Origin: Zavarzinia aquatilis
GTDB taxonomy: Bacteria; Pseudomonadota; Alphaproteobacteria; Zavarziniales; Zavarziniaceae
Direction of reading: 5' to 3'
Assembly (NCBI RefSeq): GCF_003173035.1
Contig: NZ_QGLE01000008.1
Location: 159,720-223,719 of the forward strand
Length of the DNA: 64,000 bases
Both the position numbers and the translations under genes were made by a program. This document shows, in pieces, positions 9,222 through 18,668 of this stretch (its first letter is position 1; every line of letters begins with the position of its first letter). The notes beneath the pieces were generated by a model. The model worked only from the letters and a program-made list of their open reading frames with translations, made no database searches and was not told the origin of the DNA.

Positions 9222-9896
9222 TCAGGGCGCGGCGGCGAGGAGGTAGCCGCCACCTTCCGCGCGGATGAGGCTGGCGCCCCCGGCGACCGCCTGGGCGAGC
9301 TTGCGGCGCAGGCGATAGACATGGGTTTCGATCGTATGGGTCGCGATGGCGGCGCCATAGCCCCAGACCTCGGCCAGCAGGATGTCGCGCGGCACCACCC
9401 GGCCGATGGCGGCGGCGAGGCGGGTCAGGATCTGGGTTTCCTTGTCGGTCAGGCGCACGGTCTCGCCGCCCGCGCCTATGAGGGTGCGGGACGAGGCGAA
9501 GAGCCGGCACGGCCCGATGTGCAGGGCGCCCGAGCCGGCGGCGAGACCGGCGCGCACCCCCTCGACCAGGGCCTGAACCCGCAGCGGCTTTCGCAAAATC
9601 GTGACCTGACCGCCCGCGCCGGCCGGGGCCCGCGCATCGTCGGCGGCGGCCAGCGCGACAATGGGCAAGGCGCAGCCCGACGCCGCCAGCACCGCGTCGG
9701 CGCCATCCGGACTGGCCGCCCGGTCAACGACGACGAGATCGGCCGTCGCCGAGGCGACCTCGGCGAGGCCGGCAAGGCGGGTGACCGCGAAGCCGGCATC
9801 CTCCAGCGGATCGGCGAGGGCGCGCGCCAGCACCTCGTCGGCGACGGCGACGAGGATGCGGGGGGCGGGGGCCTTGTTACGCGGGCGATTCGTCAT
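9222..9896 (-). CDS. Winged-helix response regulator with atypical receiver domain
   Basis: 224 aa. The C-terminal 100 residues are an OmpR/PhoB-type effector domain: VRLTDKETQILTRLA, RDILLAEVWGYG, THTIETHVYRLRRKL and GGYLLAA. The N-terminal receiver keeps LVVVD as a candidate phosphoacceptor and a LRKPLR conserved lysine. However, the acidic pair normally found in the first strand (VDDE) is replaced by VAVADE, so phosphorylation is uncertain. No histidine kinase is adjacent. It is divergent from ribA with a 106-bp shared intergenic region. Targets unknown. Confidence 0.8.
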   Translation of the reverse strand: MTNRPRNKAPAPRILVAVADEVLARALADPLEDAGFAVTRLAGLAEVASATADLVVVDRAASPDGADAVLAASGCALPIVALAAADDARAPAGAGGQVTILRKPLRVQALVEGVRAGLAAGSGALHIGPCRLFASSRTLIGAGGETVRLTDKETQILTRLAAAIGRVVPRDILLAEVWGYGAAIATHTIETHVYRLRRKLAQAVAGGASLIRAEGGGYLLAAAP

Positions 9897-10002
9897 GCCC
9901 TGCGATTCTGCGGCGGCCCGTCCGTCGCTGCAAGCGAGGCATGACGCGGCGTCGCGTATCGCAGGCTGCATCGGCGCCCGACTTGTGCTTAGACTGCGCG
10001 CC

Positions 10003-11094
10003 ATGTCTTCGCCCTTCGGTTCCGCCCCCGTCTCCGCCCTCGTGGTCGTCGACCGCGCCGTCTCCGAATTGCGCCGCGGTCTCGATGTCGTCGTCACCGA
10101 CGATGCCGGCCAGCGCCTGCGCATTTCCGCCGCGGAATATGCGACGCCCGACCGGCTCGCCGGTTTTTCGGGCGCCGACGCGCGCCTCCTGCTGACCAAT
10201 CGCCGCGCCGCGACCCTGAAGCTGCGGCCGCTGATCGGCGATCCCGTCGCCCTGCCGCTGGCGGGCCAGCTCGACGCCGCGACCATCGCCTCGCTGGCCG
10301 ATCCGACCGTCGATCTCGACCATCCCTTGCGCGGGCCGTTCTCGATCCTGCGGCGGGCGCCGCTGGCGGCGGAATTCGCCGCGGTGAAGCTGATGAAACT
10401 CGCCCGATTGCTGCCCGCCGCCCTTGTCGTCGAGGCCGCGTCGACCGACGACGGGTTGCTCGAGGTGCCGGCTTCGGCGATCACCGGCTATGACGATATG
10501 GCGGCGCGGGGCCTGCGCATCGTCTCCGACGCGCGGGTGCCGCTGGCCGATGCCGAGGCGGCGCGCATCATCGGTTTCCGCCCGGCAGACGGCGGGATCG
10601 AGCATCTGGCGATCCTGATCGGCGATCCTTCCCGGCGTGAGCCGGTGCTGGGCCGGCTGCATTCCGAATGCTTTACCGGCGACCTGCTGGGTTCGCTGCG
10701 CTGCGATTGCGGCGAGCAGCTGCGCGGCGCGATCCGCACCATCGCGGAGGCCGGCGGCGGCGTCCTCCTCTATCTCGCGCAGGAGGGGCGGGGCATCGGC
10801 CTCATGAACAAGCTGAAGGCCTACCGCCTGCAGGATCAGGGCTTCGACACGGTCGAGGCCAACGAGCGCCTCGGCTTCGATCCGGACGAGCGCATCTTCC
10901 GTCCGGCGGCGGAAATGCTGCGGCTGCTCGGCTTCGACGCGGTCCGGCTGCTGACCAATAATCCCGAGAAGGTCGCCGGCCTGAAGGCCAGCGGCATCAA
11001 TGTGGTCGAACGGGTGCCCCACGCCTTCCCCGCCAACAACCATAATGAATTCTATCTCGCGACCAAAAAGGCCAAGAGCGGTCATCTGCTGTGA
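10003..11094 (+). CDS. ribA: GTP cyclohydrolase II with N-terminal extension
   Basis: 363 aa. The C-terminal 200 residues are a complete RibA: zinc cysteines C223, C234 and C236 in ECFTGDLLGSLRCDC, then YLAQEGRGIGLMNKLKAY, VEANERLGF and LTNNPEKVAGL. This enzyme opens GTP to start riboflavin synthesis. The N-terminal 160 residues (VVVDRAVSELRRGLDVVV...) are the extra domain seen in many alphaproteobacterial RibA proteins; it is not a RibB domain with its acidic active site. No other rib genes are adjacent. ATG 10003 fits the family start, though no strong Shine-Dalgarno is seen. Confidence 0.92.
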   Translation: MSSPFGSAPVSALVVVDRAVSELRRGLDVVVTDDAGQRLRISAAEYATPDRLAGFSGADARLLLTNRRAATLKLRPLIGDPVALPLAGQLDAATIASLADPTVDLDHPLRGPFSILRRAPLAAEFAAVKLMKLARLLPAALVVEAASTDDGLLEVPASAITGYDDMAARGLRIVSDARVPLADAEAARIIGFRPADGGIEHLAILIGDPSRREPVLGRLHSECFTGDLLGSLRCDCGEQLRGAIRTIAEAGGGVLLYLAQEGRGIGLMNKLKAYRLQDQGFDTVEANERLGFDPDERIFRPAAEMLRLLGFDAVRLLTNNPEKVAGLKASGINVVERVPHAFPANNHNEFYLATKKAKSGHLL

Positions 11095-11213
11095 CGTTTT
11101 CGCCCGGCAGAAGCTGCCGGGTGCCGTCTTTGCCCCCCGAATTTCGCTGATTTGACTGGGTTTTCCGCTGGCATGGGGCTTGCACCGTCCCCGTCGACCG
11201 GGAGGAGCCCACC

Positions 11214-12068
11214 ATGACAGCCGTTGCGCCGACCACGACCGAGACGAATGCCCGCGAGACCGCGCGGCTGCCCCGTCTGTTGCCGGGCAAGCGCGGCGAG
11301 ATTGGCGCGGCGCAGGCCGATTTCTTCGGCTCCTCGAAACCGGGTGACCCTGACCTGACCTTCGGCGAGGTGCTCGACGTGATCAATCCCCTGCAGCATA
11401 TCCCCCTGGTCTCCACCCTCTATCGCAGCGTGACCGGCGATACCATCAGCCCGTCCGCCCGCATTGTCGGCGGCGCGCTGTATGGCGGGCCGATCGGCGC
11501 TGGCGTCGCCATGGTCGGCGCGATCATCGAACAGGCCGAAGGGGCGCCGCCCGAAACCCTGGCCATGCGTGCCCTCGGTCTCGAATCGGGCGGGGAAGCC
11601 ACGGCGCTGGCCTCGGCCGGCACGGGGCCGGGCGGGTTGATCGCCGAGGCGACGACGGCGCCGGCCGCCGCGGCCACGACTGTCGCGGCCAAGCCGGCCG
11701 AGGCGACACTCGCCAGCGCGGCATCTCCCGCACCGGCAGCCGCCGCCAGCGGCGCGCCGCAACTGAGCACGGCGGCTTTCGATACGCTGATCCGCTCGAT
11801 GGGCGGCAAGCCCGAGGCCGAGGCCAAACTCGCCGATGCCGGGGCTGCTGTCGCGACCGAAACGGCGGCGGCGGGCACGACCGAGACCCGGCGCTTCTTC
11901 CCGGCGCGGCAGAGCGGCGTGAAGCCGACCCGCGTCGTCGCCATGGATATCAGGCCCGAGGACAAGGCGAATTACGACAATGCCCTGCGCCTGATGCGCC
12001 AGAACATCGACCGTTACACGGGCGCCGCTTCCGTGGTGCCGGCGGCCGCGGCCGCGGCGGCGCCGTGA
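11214..12068 (+). CDS. Conserved alphaproteobacterial hypothetical protein, Ala-rich C-terminus
   Basis: 284 aa with a clear GGGAGGAG ribosome-binding site before ATG 11214. The conserved part (about 45-110) reads TFGEVLDVINPLQHIPLVSTLYRSVTGD followed by a glycine/alanine-rich hydrophobic stretch (IVGGALYGGPIGAGVAMVGAIIE) that could be membrane-associated. The middle (130-185) is low-complexity Ala/Thr/Pro. Near the C-terminus is a short conserved segment DIRPEDKANYDNALRLMRQNI. No catalytic motif recognised and no function assigned. It is monocistronic and converges with the cbpM gene, whose stop is immediately adjacent. Confidence 0.7.
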   Translation: MTAVAPTTTETNARETARLPRLLPGKRGEIGAAQADFFGSSKPGDPDLTFGEVLDVINPLQHIPLVSTLYRSVTGDTISPSARIVGGALYGGPIGAGVAMVGAIIEQAEGAPPETLAMRALGLESGGEATALASAGTGPGGLIAEATTAPAAAATTVAAKPAEATLASAASPAPAAAASGAPQLSTAAFDTLIRSMGGKPEAEAKLADAGAAVATETAAAGTTETRRFFPARQSGVKPTRVVAMDIRPEDKANYDNALRLMRQNIDRYTGAASVVPAAAAAAAP

Positions 12069-12398
12069 TCAGCCGGTCACGGTTCTGATCGCGCTTTCGA
12101 TCCGGCGGCGGACGTCTTCGGGCTCCGCCGCGATGGCCGTGGCGAGCAGCCGCATCTGACGGCGCAGGCCATGAATCTGGTCGAGCAGCGACAGCACGAC
12201 GGGCAGCGCCCCGGGATCGAGGTCGAGTTCGCCGCGCAGCTGGCAGACCAGACGGATGCGGGCGAGATCGAACTCGTCGAAGGCGGGATCGGCTTCGTCG
12301 TCGCGGGGCAGGACCCAGCCTTCGGCGACATAGGTGCGCAACTCGGTCAGGGTCAGGCCGGCGGCGGCGACGACCTGGGTTTCGGTGTAACGGGTCAC
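12069..12398 (-). CDS. cbpM: Chaperone modulator CbpM
   Basis: 109 aa, GTG start at 12398 overlapping the cbpA stop (GTGA). The N-terminus YTETQVVAAAGLTLTELRTYVAEGWVLP is the MerR-like helical segment of CbpM, followed by FDEFDLARIRLVCQLRGELDLDPGALPVVLSLLDQIHGLR. In E. coli CbpM binds the J-domain of CbpA and inhibits its co-chaperone activity. Position directly after cbpA supports the assignment. It is the last gene of the ftsH-cbpA-cbpM operon. Confidence 0.88.
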   Translation of the reverse strand: MTRYTETQVVAAAGLTLTELRTYVAEGWVLPRDDEADPAFDEFDLARIRLVCQLRGELDLDPGALPVVLSLLDQIHGLRRQMRLLATAIAAEPEDVRRRIESAIRTVTG

Positions 12399-13309
12399 GG
12401 CATCACCTTCCACAGGGCGGCGCGGGGATCGGGTTTGCCTTTCGCCTGCCACTCACGCATCAGGGCTTCGAGGGCGGGATCGGGCACCTCGGGCAGGACG
12501 ATCTTCAGCGTCACGCGCTGATCGCCCGCCGGCTTGATGCCCTTGCCCTTCAGGCGCAGCACATCGCCCGAATGGGCGCCCTTCGGCACTGACATCTTCA
12601 CCCTGCCGGTCAGGGTCGGCACTTCGACCTTGGCGCCCAGCACCGCCTCGTCGAGGCCGATCGGCAGGTCCAGCAGGATATCGTCGCCATCCCGCCGGAA
12701 AACGGGATGGGGGCGCACGGTCAGCTCGACCAGGGCATCGCCGGCCGGCCCGCCGCCGAGACCCGGGGCGCCCTTGCCCTTCAGGCGCAACACGGTGCCG
12801 TCCTTCGCCCCCGCCGGAATGGCAAGGTCGAGGGGGCCGCCCTCGGGCAGGGTGATGCGCTTCGTCGCGCCGTTGGCGGCGTCGAGGAAATCGACCTCGA
12901 GATGGAAACGCAGGTCGCCGCCCCGGGCGGCGAAGCCCCGGCGCCCCGCGCCCTGCTGACCGAACAGGCCGGAGAAGATGTCCGAGACATCCTCGAAGTC
13001 GCCATAGGCGCCGTGCGATGTGTAGCGCCCGGTCGGATCGGCCTCGGCGTAATGGCGGTACGAGGGATGTTCGGGCGGCCGTTCCTGACCGCTGGCGTCG
13101 ATCTCGCCCCGGTCGAAGCGCGCGCGCTTCTCGGCATCGCTCAACAGGCTGTGGGCGGCGGAAACCGCCTTGAAGCGATCTTCCGCCGCCTTGTCGCCGG
13201 GGTGCAGATCGGGATGCAACTCCTTCGCCAGCTTGCGATAGGCCTTGCGGATGGCATCGGGCGAGGCATCCCGCGCGACGCCCAGCAGTTTGTAGGGATC
13301 GTCACTCAA
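12395..13309 (-). CDS. cbpA: CbpA-type DnaJ co-chaperone
   Basis: 304 aa. The J-domain is at 1-70 with HPD at 32-34 (ELHPDLHPGDKAAEDRF). A short linker with GAYGDFEDVSDIFSGLFG follows, then the two C-terminal substrate-binding subdomains (LRFHLEVDFLDAANGATKRI; LRLKGKGAPGLGGGPAGDALVEL; PDPALEALMREW). The cysteine-rich zinc finger of DnaJ is absent, which identifies a CbpA-type Hsp40 working with DnaK. The start ATG overlaps the ftsH stop by 4 bases, so the two are cotranscribed. Confidence 0.93.
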   Translation of the reverse strand: MSDDPYKLLGVARDASPDAIRKAYRKLAKELHPDLHPGDKAAEDRFKAVSAAHSLLSDAEKRARFDRGEIDASGQERPPEHPSYRHYAEADPTGRYTSHGAYGDFEDVSDIFSGLFGQQGAGRRGFAARGGDLRFHLEVDFLDAANGATKRITLPEGGPLDLAIPAGAKDGTVLRLKGKGAPGLGGGPAGDALVELTVRPHPVFRRDGDDILLDLPIGLDEAVLGAKVEVPTLTGRVKMSVPKGAHSGDVLRLKGKGIKPAGDQRVTLKIVLPEVPDPALEALMREWQAKGKPDPRAALWKVMP

Positions 13310-15153
13310 ACTCGGACCTCATGAATTACAGGGGCGGGCGCCGGACGGCGCAGGTCGCGAGCGAGGCCGGTCAGCGCCGCCTCGTCCAGGGTCTCGCGCG
13401 CCAGCAGCGTTTCGGCGCCCTTTTCCAGTATGTCGCGATTGTCGGTCAGGATCGCAAGGGTGCGGGCGAAGGCGCCGTCGATGGTCGCCTTCACCGCAAG
13501 GTCGATCCGCGCCGCCGTCGCCTCGCTGTAGCGGCGGTCGAACAGGCTCTGCCCGCCCTGGCCGAGGAAACCCGGCCGGTCGCTGTCGTAGGAGACCTGA
13601 CCCAGCGTCTCGTCCATGCCATAGCGCGTGACCATGGAGCGGGCGATATCCGTCGCCTTGGCAAGATCGTCGGCCGCGCCGGTCGACAGATGGCCGAAGC
13701 AAAGCACTTCCGCCGCCCTTCCGCCGAGGAGGACGGCGATCTTGTTCTCCAGCTCTTCCCGCGTCATCAGGTAGCGGTCTTCGGTCGGGCGCTGGATGGT
13801 GTAACCGAGGGCGCCGATGCCGCGCGGGATGATCGAGACCTTGTGCACGGCGTCGACCCCGGGCAGGGCGAGGGCGGTCAGGGCATGGCCCATCTCGTGA
13901 TGGGCGACGACCTCGCGCTCCTTCGGGTTCAGCAGGCGGTTCTTCTTTTCGAGACCGGCGACGATCCGCTCCACCGCCCGGGTGAAATCGTCGAGACTGA
14001 CCGAAGCCGCCTTTCGCCGTGTCGCCAGCAGGGCCGCCTCGTTGACGAGATTGGCGAGATCGGCGCCCGAGAAGCCGGGGGTGAGCTGGGCGATGGTCTC
14101 GCGGTCGACGTCATCGGCGAGGCGGATCTTCTTCAGGTGCACGGCGAGGATCTGCACCCGACCCGCCCGGTCCGGCCGGTCGACCAGGATCTGCCGGTCG
14201 AAACGGCCGGCGCGCAGCAGGGCGGGGTCGAGGATTTCCGGCCGGTTGGTCGCGGCCAGCAGCACGAGGCCCGAGCTGGGATCGAAACCGTCGAGTTCGG
14301 AGAGGAGCTGGTTCAGCGTCTGCTCCTGCTCGTCGTGGCCGCCGATCTGGCTGGCGGCGCCGCGCGCCCGGCCGAGGGCATCCAATTCGTCGATGAAGAT
14401 GATGGCCGGGGCTTTCGCCCTTGCCTGCTCGAACAGGTCGCGCACCCGCGCGGCGCCGACGCCGACGAACATCTCGACGAATTCGGAACCGGAGATCGAG
14501 AAGAAGGGCACGCCCGCTTCGCCGGCCACGGCACGGGCCAGCAGGGTCTTGCCGGTACCCGGCGGGCCGACCAGCAACACGCCCTTGGGCACATGGGCGC
14601 CGAGGCGGCCGTGTTCGGCCGGCGCCTTCAGGAAGTCGACCACTTCCTGCAATTCTTCCTTGGCCTCGTCGACCCCGGCGACATCGTCGAAGGTTACCTT
14701 GGTATCGGCGACGACATAGATCTTCGCCTTGCTCTTGCCGATGGCCATCATCCCGCCCATGCCCTGTTTCTCGGCGAAGCGGCGGATGACGAAGAACCAC
14801 AGGAAGCCGAACATCAGGGCCGGCAGCACCCAGGACAGGATATTGCTCAGCCAGTTGTCGTCGGCCGCGCCGGAATATTCGATGCCCTTGGCGCGCAGCT
14901 TCTCGGCCAGCTCCGGCTCGACCCTCGTGGTCACGAAACTGGTCTTCTTGCCCTCGGGCGCGGTGAACTCGCCCCTGATGTAATCCTTGCCGATGACAAG
15001 GTCGCGCAGCTTGCCCTCGTCCAGCAGCTGCTCGAAGCGGCTGTAGGGAATGGGCGCCACCGTCTGGCTCTGCACCCAGAGATCGCGCAGCATGAAGATG
15101 CCGAAGACCGCGAGGAGGACGTACCAGAGATTGATCTGCGTCTTGCGTTCCAT
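13306..15153 (-). CDS. ftsH: ATP-dependent zinc metalloprotease FtsH
   Basis: 615 aa, inner-membrane AAA protease. Two transmembrane segments are at about 8-24 and 104-124 with a periplasmic domain between. The AAA module has Walker A GPPGTGKT (196-203), Walker B IIFIDE (251-256) and second-region-of-homology [20 protein letters not shown]. The peptidase has HEMGH (419-423). It lacks the long glycine/methionine-rich tail of the main housekeeping FtsH and is joined by overlapping codons to cbpA and cbpM rather than to tilS. This suggests a second, chaperone-linked paralogue; that inference needs the rest of the genome. Confidence 0.93.
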   Translation of the reverse strand: MERKTQINLWYVLLAVFGIFMLRDLWVQSQTVAPIPYSRFEQLLDEGKLRDLVIGKDYIRGEFTAPEGKKTSFVTTRVEPELAEKLRAKGIEYSGAADDNWLSNILSWVLPALMFGFLWFFVIRRFAEKQGMGGMMAIGKSKAKIYVVADTKVTFDDVAGVDEAKEELQEVVDFLKAPAEHGRLGAHVPKGVLLVGPPGTGKTLLARAVAGEAGVPFFSISGSEFVEMFVGVGAARVRDLFEQARAKAPAIIFIDELDALGRARGAASQIGGHDEQEQTLNQLLSELDGFDPSSGLVLLAATNRPEILDPALLRAGRFDRQILVDRPDRAGRVQILAVHLKKIRLADDVDRETIAQLTPGFSGADLANLVNEAALLATRRKAASVSLDDFTRAVERIVAGLEKKNRLLNPKEREVVAHHEMGHALTALALPGVDAVHKVSIIPRGIGALGYTIQRPTEDRYLMTREELENKIAVLLGGRAAEVLCFGHLSTGAADDLAKATDIARSMVTRYGMDETLGQVSYDSDRPGFLGQGGQSLFDRRYSEATAARIDLAVKATIDGAFARTLAILTDNRDILEKGAETLLARETLDEAALTGLARDLRRPAPAPVIHEVRV

Positions 15154-15266
15154 GGGATTGCTGAAGCCCCCTTCATCGCCGACAGAGTGATGCCTTGATG
15201 TATTCGCGCTTTGTTCCAGGTCAAGGCTTTGCTAGAACCTCGGACCTGGGAAACCGGAGTCGGCGC

Positions 15267-16370
15267 GTGACCGGCGAAGATCAGCAACCGCCCCCGATCC
15301 GCAAGATCATCCACATCGACATGGATGCCTTCTACGCCTCGGTCGAGCAGCGGGACAACCCTGAACTGCGCGGCCTGCCCGTCGCCGTGGGTGGGGCGCG
15401 GGCGCGCGGCGTCGTCGCCGCCGCCAGCTACGAGGCGCGGCGATTCGGCGTTCGCTCGGCCATGCCGTCGGTCACCGCGCTGCGCAAATGTCCGGACCTC
15501 GTTTTCGTCCGGCCGCGCTTCGATGTCTACCGTGCCGTCTCGGCGCAGATCAGGGCGATCTTCGCCCGCTATACCCCGCTGATCGAGCCTTTGTCGCTCG
15601 ACGAAGCCTATCTGGACGTGACCGAGAATATCCCGGGCATCGCCTCGGCCACCGCGATCGCCGAGGCGATCCGCGCCGAGATCAAGGCGGAAACCGGCCT
15701 GACCGCCTCGGCCGGGGTGTCCTACAACAAATTTCTGGCCAAGCTCGCTTCCGACTACAGGAAGCCCGACGGGCTTTTCGTCATTACGCCTGCGATGGGG
15801 CCCGGTTTTGTCGAGAGCCTGCCGGTCGGCCGTTTTCACGGCATCGGCCCCGCGACGACGGCGCGCATGAACAGCCTCGGCATCCTGACCGGGGCGGATT
15901 TGCGCGCCCGTGACCTCGCCTTTCTGGAAAGCCATTTCGGCAAGGCGGGCCGGCATTATCACGGGATTTCCCGGGGCATCGACCACCGCCGGGTCGAGCC
16001 CGACCGCGAGCGCAAGTCGATCAGCGCCGAGACGACCTATGACAATGACCTGACCAGCCTTCCCGCGGTCGAGGCCGCTTTGGGCGAGCTTGCCGACAAG
16101 GTCTGGCGCCACTGCGCCCGTCATGGCTACAGCGGGCGCACGGTGACCATCAAGGTGCGCGATCCCCGCTTCAACGATGTGACCCGCAGCCGAACCCTGC
16201 GCGATCCGGTCGGGGGCGCCGCCGAGCTTCAGGCCATCGCGATGGAGCTGTTCCTGCACAGCCTGCCGGTCGAGGCCGGTATCCGCCTGCTGGGCGTCGG
16301 CCTTGCCGCGCTGACCGATGGCGAGGGCGATGAGGCGCGGCAATTGCGGCTGGCGCTGGGTCCGGGGTGA
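15267..16370 (+). CDS. dinB: DNA polymerase IV
   Basis: 367 aa from the GTG at 15267, which has GGAG upstream; an upstream in-frame start at 15195/15198 has no ribosome-binding site. Y-family motifs are clear: IIHIDMDAFYASVEQRDNP (first metal aspartate and steric gate region), VVAAASYEARRFGVRSAMP, EPLSLDEAYLDVTE (catalytic DE) and the GVSYNKFLAKLASDYRKPDG helix-hairpin region. A C-terminal little-finger domain follows. Performs translesion synthesis. Stands alone, divergent from ftsH. Confidence 0.95.
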   Translation: MTGEDQQPPPIRKIIHIDMDAFYASVEQRDNPELRGLPVAVGGARARGVVAAASYEARRFGVRSAMPSVTALRKCPDLVFVRPRFDVYRAVSAQIRAIFARYTPLIEPLSLDEAYLDVTENIPGIASATAIAEAIRAEIKAETGLTASAGVSYNKFLAKLASDYRKPDGLFVITPAMGPGFVESLPVGRFHGIGPATTARMNSLGILTGADLRARDLAFLESHFGKAGRHYHGISRGIDHRRVEPDRERKSISAETTYDNDLTSLPAVEAALGELADKVWRHCARHGYSGRTVTIKVRDPRFNDVTRSRTLRDPVGGAAELQAIAMELFLHSLPVEAGIRLLGVGLAALTDGEGDEARQLRLALGPG

Positions 16371-16383
16371 CGGCTTATCTCCC

Positions 16384-16464
16384 CCGTCACCCCGGCGAAG
16401 CCGGGGTCTTGCGACGGTGGGGCGTCCTTGCCCGCACCAGATCCCGGCCTGCGCCGGAGTGACG
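16384..16464. repeat. Dispersed palindromic intergenic repeat, copy 2
   Basis: 81 bp bounded by CCGTCACCCCGGC and GCCGGAGTGACG, in inverted orientation to the copy at 5902-5983. Shared blocks are CCCCGGCGAAG(G)CCGGGGTCTT and GATCCCGGCCTGCGCCGG. It again lies between two convergent genes (dinB and the DUF971 gene). Confidence 0.75.
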
Positions 16465-16479
16465 ATGGGGAAGCGCGAC

Positions 16480-16830
16480 TTACCGCGACAGGCCGGCGTC
16501 GTGCAGGGCTTCGAGATAGGCGGTGAACATTTCCGCCTTGGTTTCGCCGAAGCGGCGCAGCGTCTCCCAGGTGAAGAGGCCGCTGTCGTGGCCGTCGTCG
16601 AAGATCAGGCGGACGGCGTAATTGCCGACCGGCTCCGCCCCGATGAGGCTGACGTTGCGTTTGCCGGCGACCAGCTTCTTGGTCGCGGGGCCATGGCCCT
16701 GGACCTCGGCCGAGGGGCTTTCGACCCGCAGCAGCTCGGCCGGGACGACATCCTTGCGGCCATCGTCCCAGTCGATTTCCAGCGCCCTTTCGGCGCGGCG
16801 CAGGCGAATCTCGACCGGCCAGGGGCTCAT
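16480..16830 (-). CDS. DUF971 domain protein
   Basis: 116 aa. [41 protein letters not shown] and [37 protein letters not shown] are typical of DUF971, the fold also found at the N-terminus of gamma-butyrobetaine hydroxylase. The ATG at 16830 overlaps the Trm112-like stop (ATGA). It is the last gene of a four-gene operon with the thioredoxin-TPR protein. Some relatives are linked to iron-sulfur cluster assembly; no function can be assigned from sequence. Confidence 0.85.
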   Translation of the reverse strand: MSPWPVEIRLRRAERALEIDWDDGRKDVVPAELLRVESPSAEVQGHGPATKKLVAGKRNVSLIGAEPVGNYAVRLIFDDGHDSGLFTWETLRRFGETKAEMFTAYLEALHDAGLSR

Positions 16831-17045
16831 GCGGTCGCGCCGTCGTCGAGCGAGCGGGCTTCCTCGATCAGCATGATCGGAATGCCGTCGCGGATCGGAT
16901 AGGCGAGGCGGGCGGCCTCGGAGACCAGCTCGCCCTTCTCGCGGTCGTAGCGCAGGGGCTGGCGCGAGGCCGGACAGACCAGGATTTCCAGCAGCTTGGG
17001 ATCGACGGCGCCGCCGTTGGCGGGCTTGCTCGGGGCTTCGGTCAT
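16827..17045 (-). CDS. Trm112 family protein
   Basis: 72 aa. [46 protein letters not shown] is the whole YcaR/Trm112 domain. Only one cysteine (in CPASRQ) of the usual zinc-ribbon set is kept, a common variant in bacterial small members. Members activate or stabilise partner methyltransferases in other organisms; the bacterial role is unclear. It lies between the Lon-N protein and DUF971 in the same operon. Confidence 0.88.
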   Translation of the reverse strand: MTEAPSKPANGGAVDPKLLEILVCPASRQPLRYDREKGELVSEAARLAYPIRDGIPIMLIEEARSLDDGATA

Positions 17046-17053
17046 GGTCGTCT

Positions 17054-17722
17054 CTATTGCAGCTTGGTTTCGGGGGCACCCGGCGGGGCCGCCACCGCCA
17101 TTTCGAGCAGGGCGATCATCATGTCCGCCCGGTCGGCGATGTCCCGCGCCTCGAGCAGGGCCTGTTTCTCGGGCGGGGTGAAGGGGCAGATCATGGCGAG
17201 GGCGTTGATCAGGCTTTCCGCCGGCGCCTTCTCGATCGCCTGCCAGTCGGCCGAGAGGCCATGCAGCTCGAGATAGGAGCGCAGCGCCGGGGCGAGGCGG
17301 TTACGGTTCACATCGCCCGCATGGGGCGGCGGTTCCAGATCGTCGGCGAATTCGGTGTAATCCGCGACCACCTTGCGATAGGGGGTGACGCGGGCGAGTT
17401 CTTCCCTGATGCGGAAGCGGCTGATCCCGGTCAGAGTGATCTGGAAGCGGCCGTCCTCATTCTCGGTGAAGGCGGTGATCCGCCCGGCGCAGCCGACGGG
17501 ATAGACCGCCGGCTCGTGTTCCCGGCTCGCCGGGTCGAGCGGCTGGACCATGCCGATGGTCCGGCCCGAGGCCAGCGCGTCGCGCACCATGGCGAGATAG
17601 CGCGGCTCGAAGATGTTCAGCGGCAGGCGCCCGCGCGGCAGGAGCAGCGCCCCCGCCAGCGGGAAGATCGGCAGGGTCGAGGGCAGTTCCTCGATCCCGG
17701 CAAGTCCGGCCCGGGCCGACAT
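17054..17722 (-). CDS. Lon N-terminal (LON substrate-binding) domain protein
   Basis: 222 aa from ATG 17722. [34 protein letters not shown] is the signature of the Lon N-terminal domain, followed by [30 protein letters not shown]. There is no AAA or protease domain, so it is a stand-alone LonN protein (YcaR-neighbourhood type). It starts 10 bases after the thioredoxin-TPR gene and precedes the Trm112 gene. Presumed protein-quality-control accessory; not an active protease. Confidence 0.88.
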   Translation of the reverse strand: MSARAGLAGIEELPSTLPIFPLAGALLLPRGRLPLNIFEPRYLAMVRDALASGRTIGMVQPLDPASREHEPAVYPVGCAGRITAFTENEDGRFQITLTGISRFRIREELARVTPYRKVVADYTEFADDLEPPPHAGDVNRNRLAPALRSYLELHGLSADWQAIEKAPAESLINALAMICPFTPPEKQALLEARDIADRADMMIALLEMAVAAPPGAPETKLQ

Positions 17723-17732
17723 CGGCGGCCCG

Positions 17733-18668
17733 TCAGGCGAAGAGGATCGACGACAGGCGGCGGCGCCCGTCGATCGCCAGCGGATCGTCGAAGCCCAGCA
17801 CCTCGAACAGCTTGACCAGCTGCTTGCGCGCGGCTTCGTCATTCCATTTGCGGTCGCGTTTCACGATCTCCAGCAGATGGTCGAGGGCGGCGGCATTGTC
17901 GCCGGCGGCGTGCAGGCCGACCGCGAGGTCGAAACGCGCCTGGTGATTGGCCGGATCGGCCGCGACGGCGGCCGCGAGCGGGGCGAGGTCGCCGACCTTG
18001 GCCGCTTCCTCGGCGAGGGCGAGGGCGGAACGGGCGCTGGCCACCTCGGCGTCGCCTTCCTTGTCCTCGGGCACGGCGGCGAGGAATTCCGCCGCCTCGT
18101 CGAGGGCGCCGCGCGCGACCGCGATCTTGGCGAGGCCGGCGAGGGCAGCGGCGTTCTGTTCTTCCATCTGCAGGACATGGGCGAAGATGCCTTCGGCTTC
18201 ATCCGCCTGCCCCTCGGCGAGGGCCTGGCGCGCCGCCTCCAGCGCCTCCTCGACCGGCGAGCCGGCACCGCCACCCATCTTGGCGAGGCGCTCGACGAAG
18301 GTCTTCACCTGGCTGTCGGGCACGGCACCGGTGAAACCGTCGACCGGCTGACCCTGGAAGAAGGCATAGACCGCGGGGATCGACTGGATGCGCATCTGCT
18401 GCGCGATCTCGGGGTTCTTGTCGACGTCGATCTTCACCATGCGCACGGCGCCGCCGGCCGCGACCACGGCCTTTTCCAGCGCCGGGCCGAGCTGGCGGCA
18501 AGGGCCGCACCAGGTGGCCCAGAAATCGACGATGACGGGGACCTGCATCGAGGCGTCGATGACATCCTGCCGGAAGGTGGCGAGGCCGCTGTCCTTGATG
18601 AGATCGGCGGCGGCCGGGCCGGGCCGGCCGGCGCTGCCCGAGGGGCCCTGTCCGATGAGGGTTTCCAT
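17733..18668 (-). CDS. Thioredoxin-TPR fusion (CnoX/YbbN-like chaperedoxin)
   Basis: 311 aa. An N-terminal thioredoxin domain has an intact WCGPC active site at 53-57 and the cis-proline context SIPAVYAF. It is followed by tetratricopeptide repeats of about 170 residues (EALEAARQALAEGQADEAEGIFAHVLQ...). E. coli YbbN has a mutated active site, but alphaproteobacterial relatives such as the Caulobacter protein retain CxxC, as here. Likely protects proteins from oxidative aggregation and hands them to chaperones. First gene of the operon ending with DUF971. Confidence 0.88.
   Translation of the reverse strand: METLIGQGPSGSAGRPGPAAADLIKDSGLATFRQDVIDASMQVPVIVDFWATWCGPCRQLGPALEKAVVAAGGAVRMVKIDVDKNPEIAQQMRIQSIPAVYAFFQGQPVDGFTGAVPDSQVKTFVERLAKMGGGAGSPVEEALEAARQALAEGQADEAEGIFAHVLQMEEQNAAALAGLAKIAVARGALDEAAEFLAAVPEDKEGDAEVASARSALALAEEAAKVGDLAPLAAAVAADPANHQARFDLAVGLHAAGDNAAALDHLLEIVKRDRKWNDEAARKQLVKLFEVLGFDDPLAIDGRRRLSSILFA

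Noticed and set aside
7260..9944. Very long open frame (894 codons) antisense to thrS
   Set aside because: The opposite strand encodes a full-length ThrS with all motifs; the antisense product has no recognisable domain.
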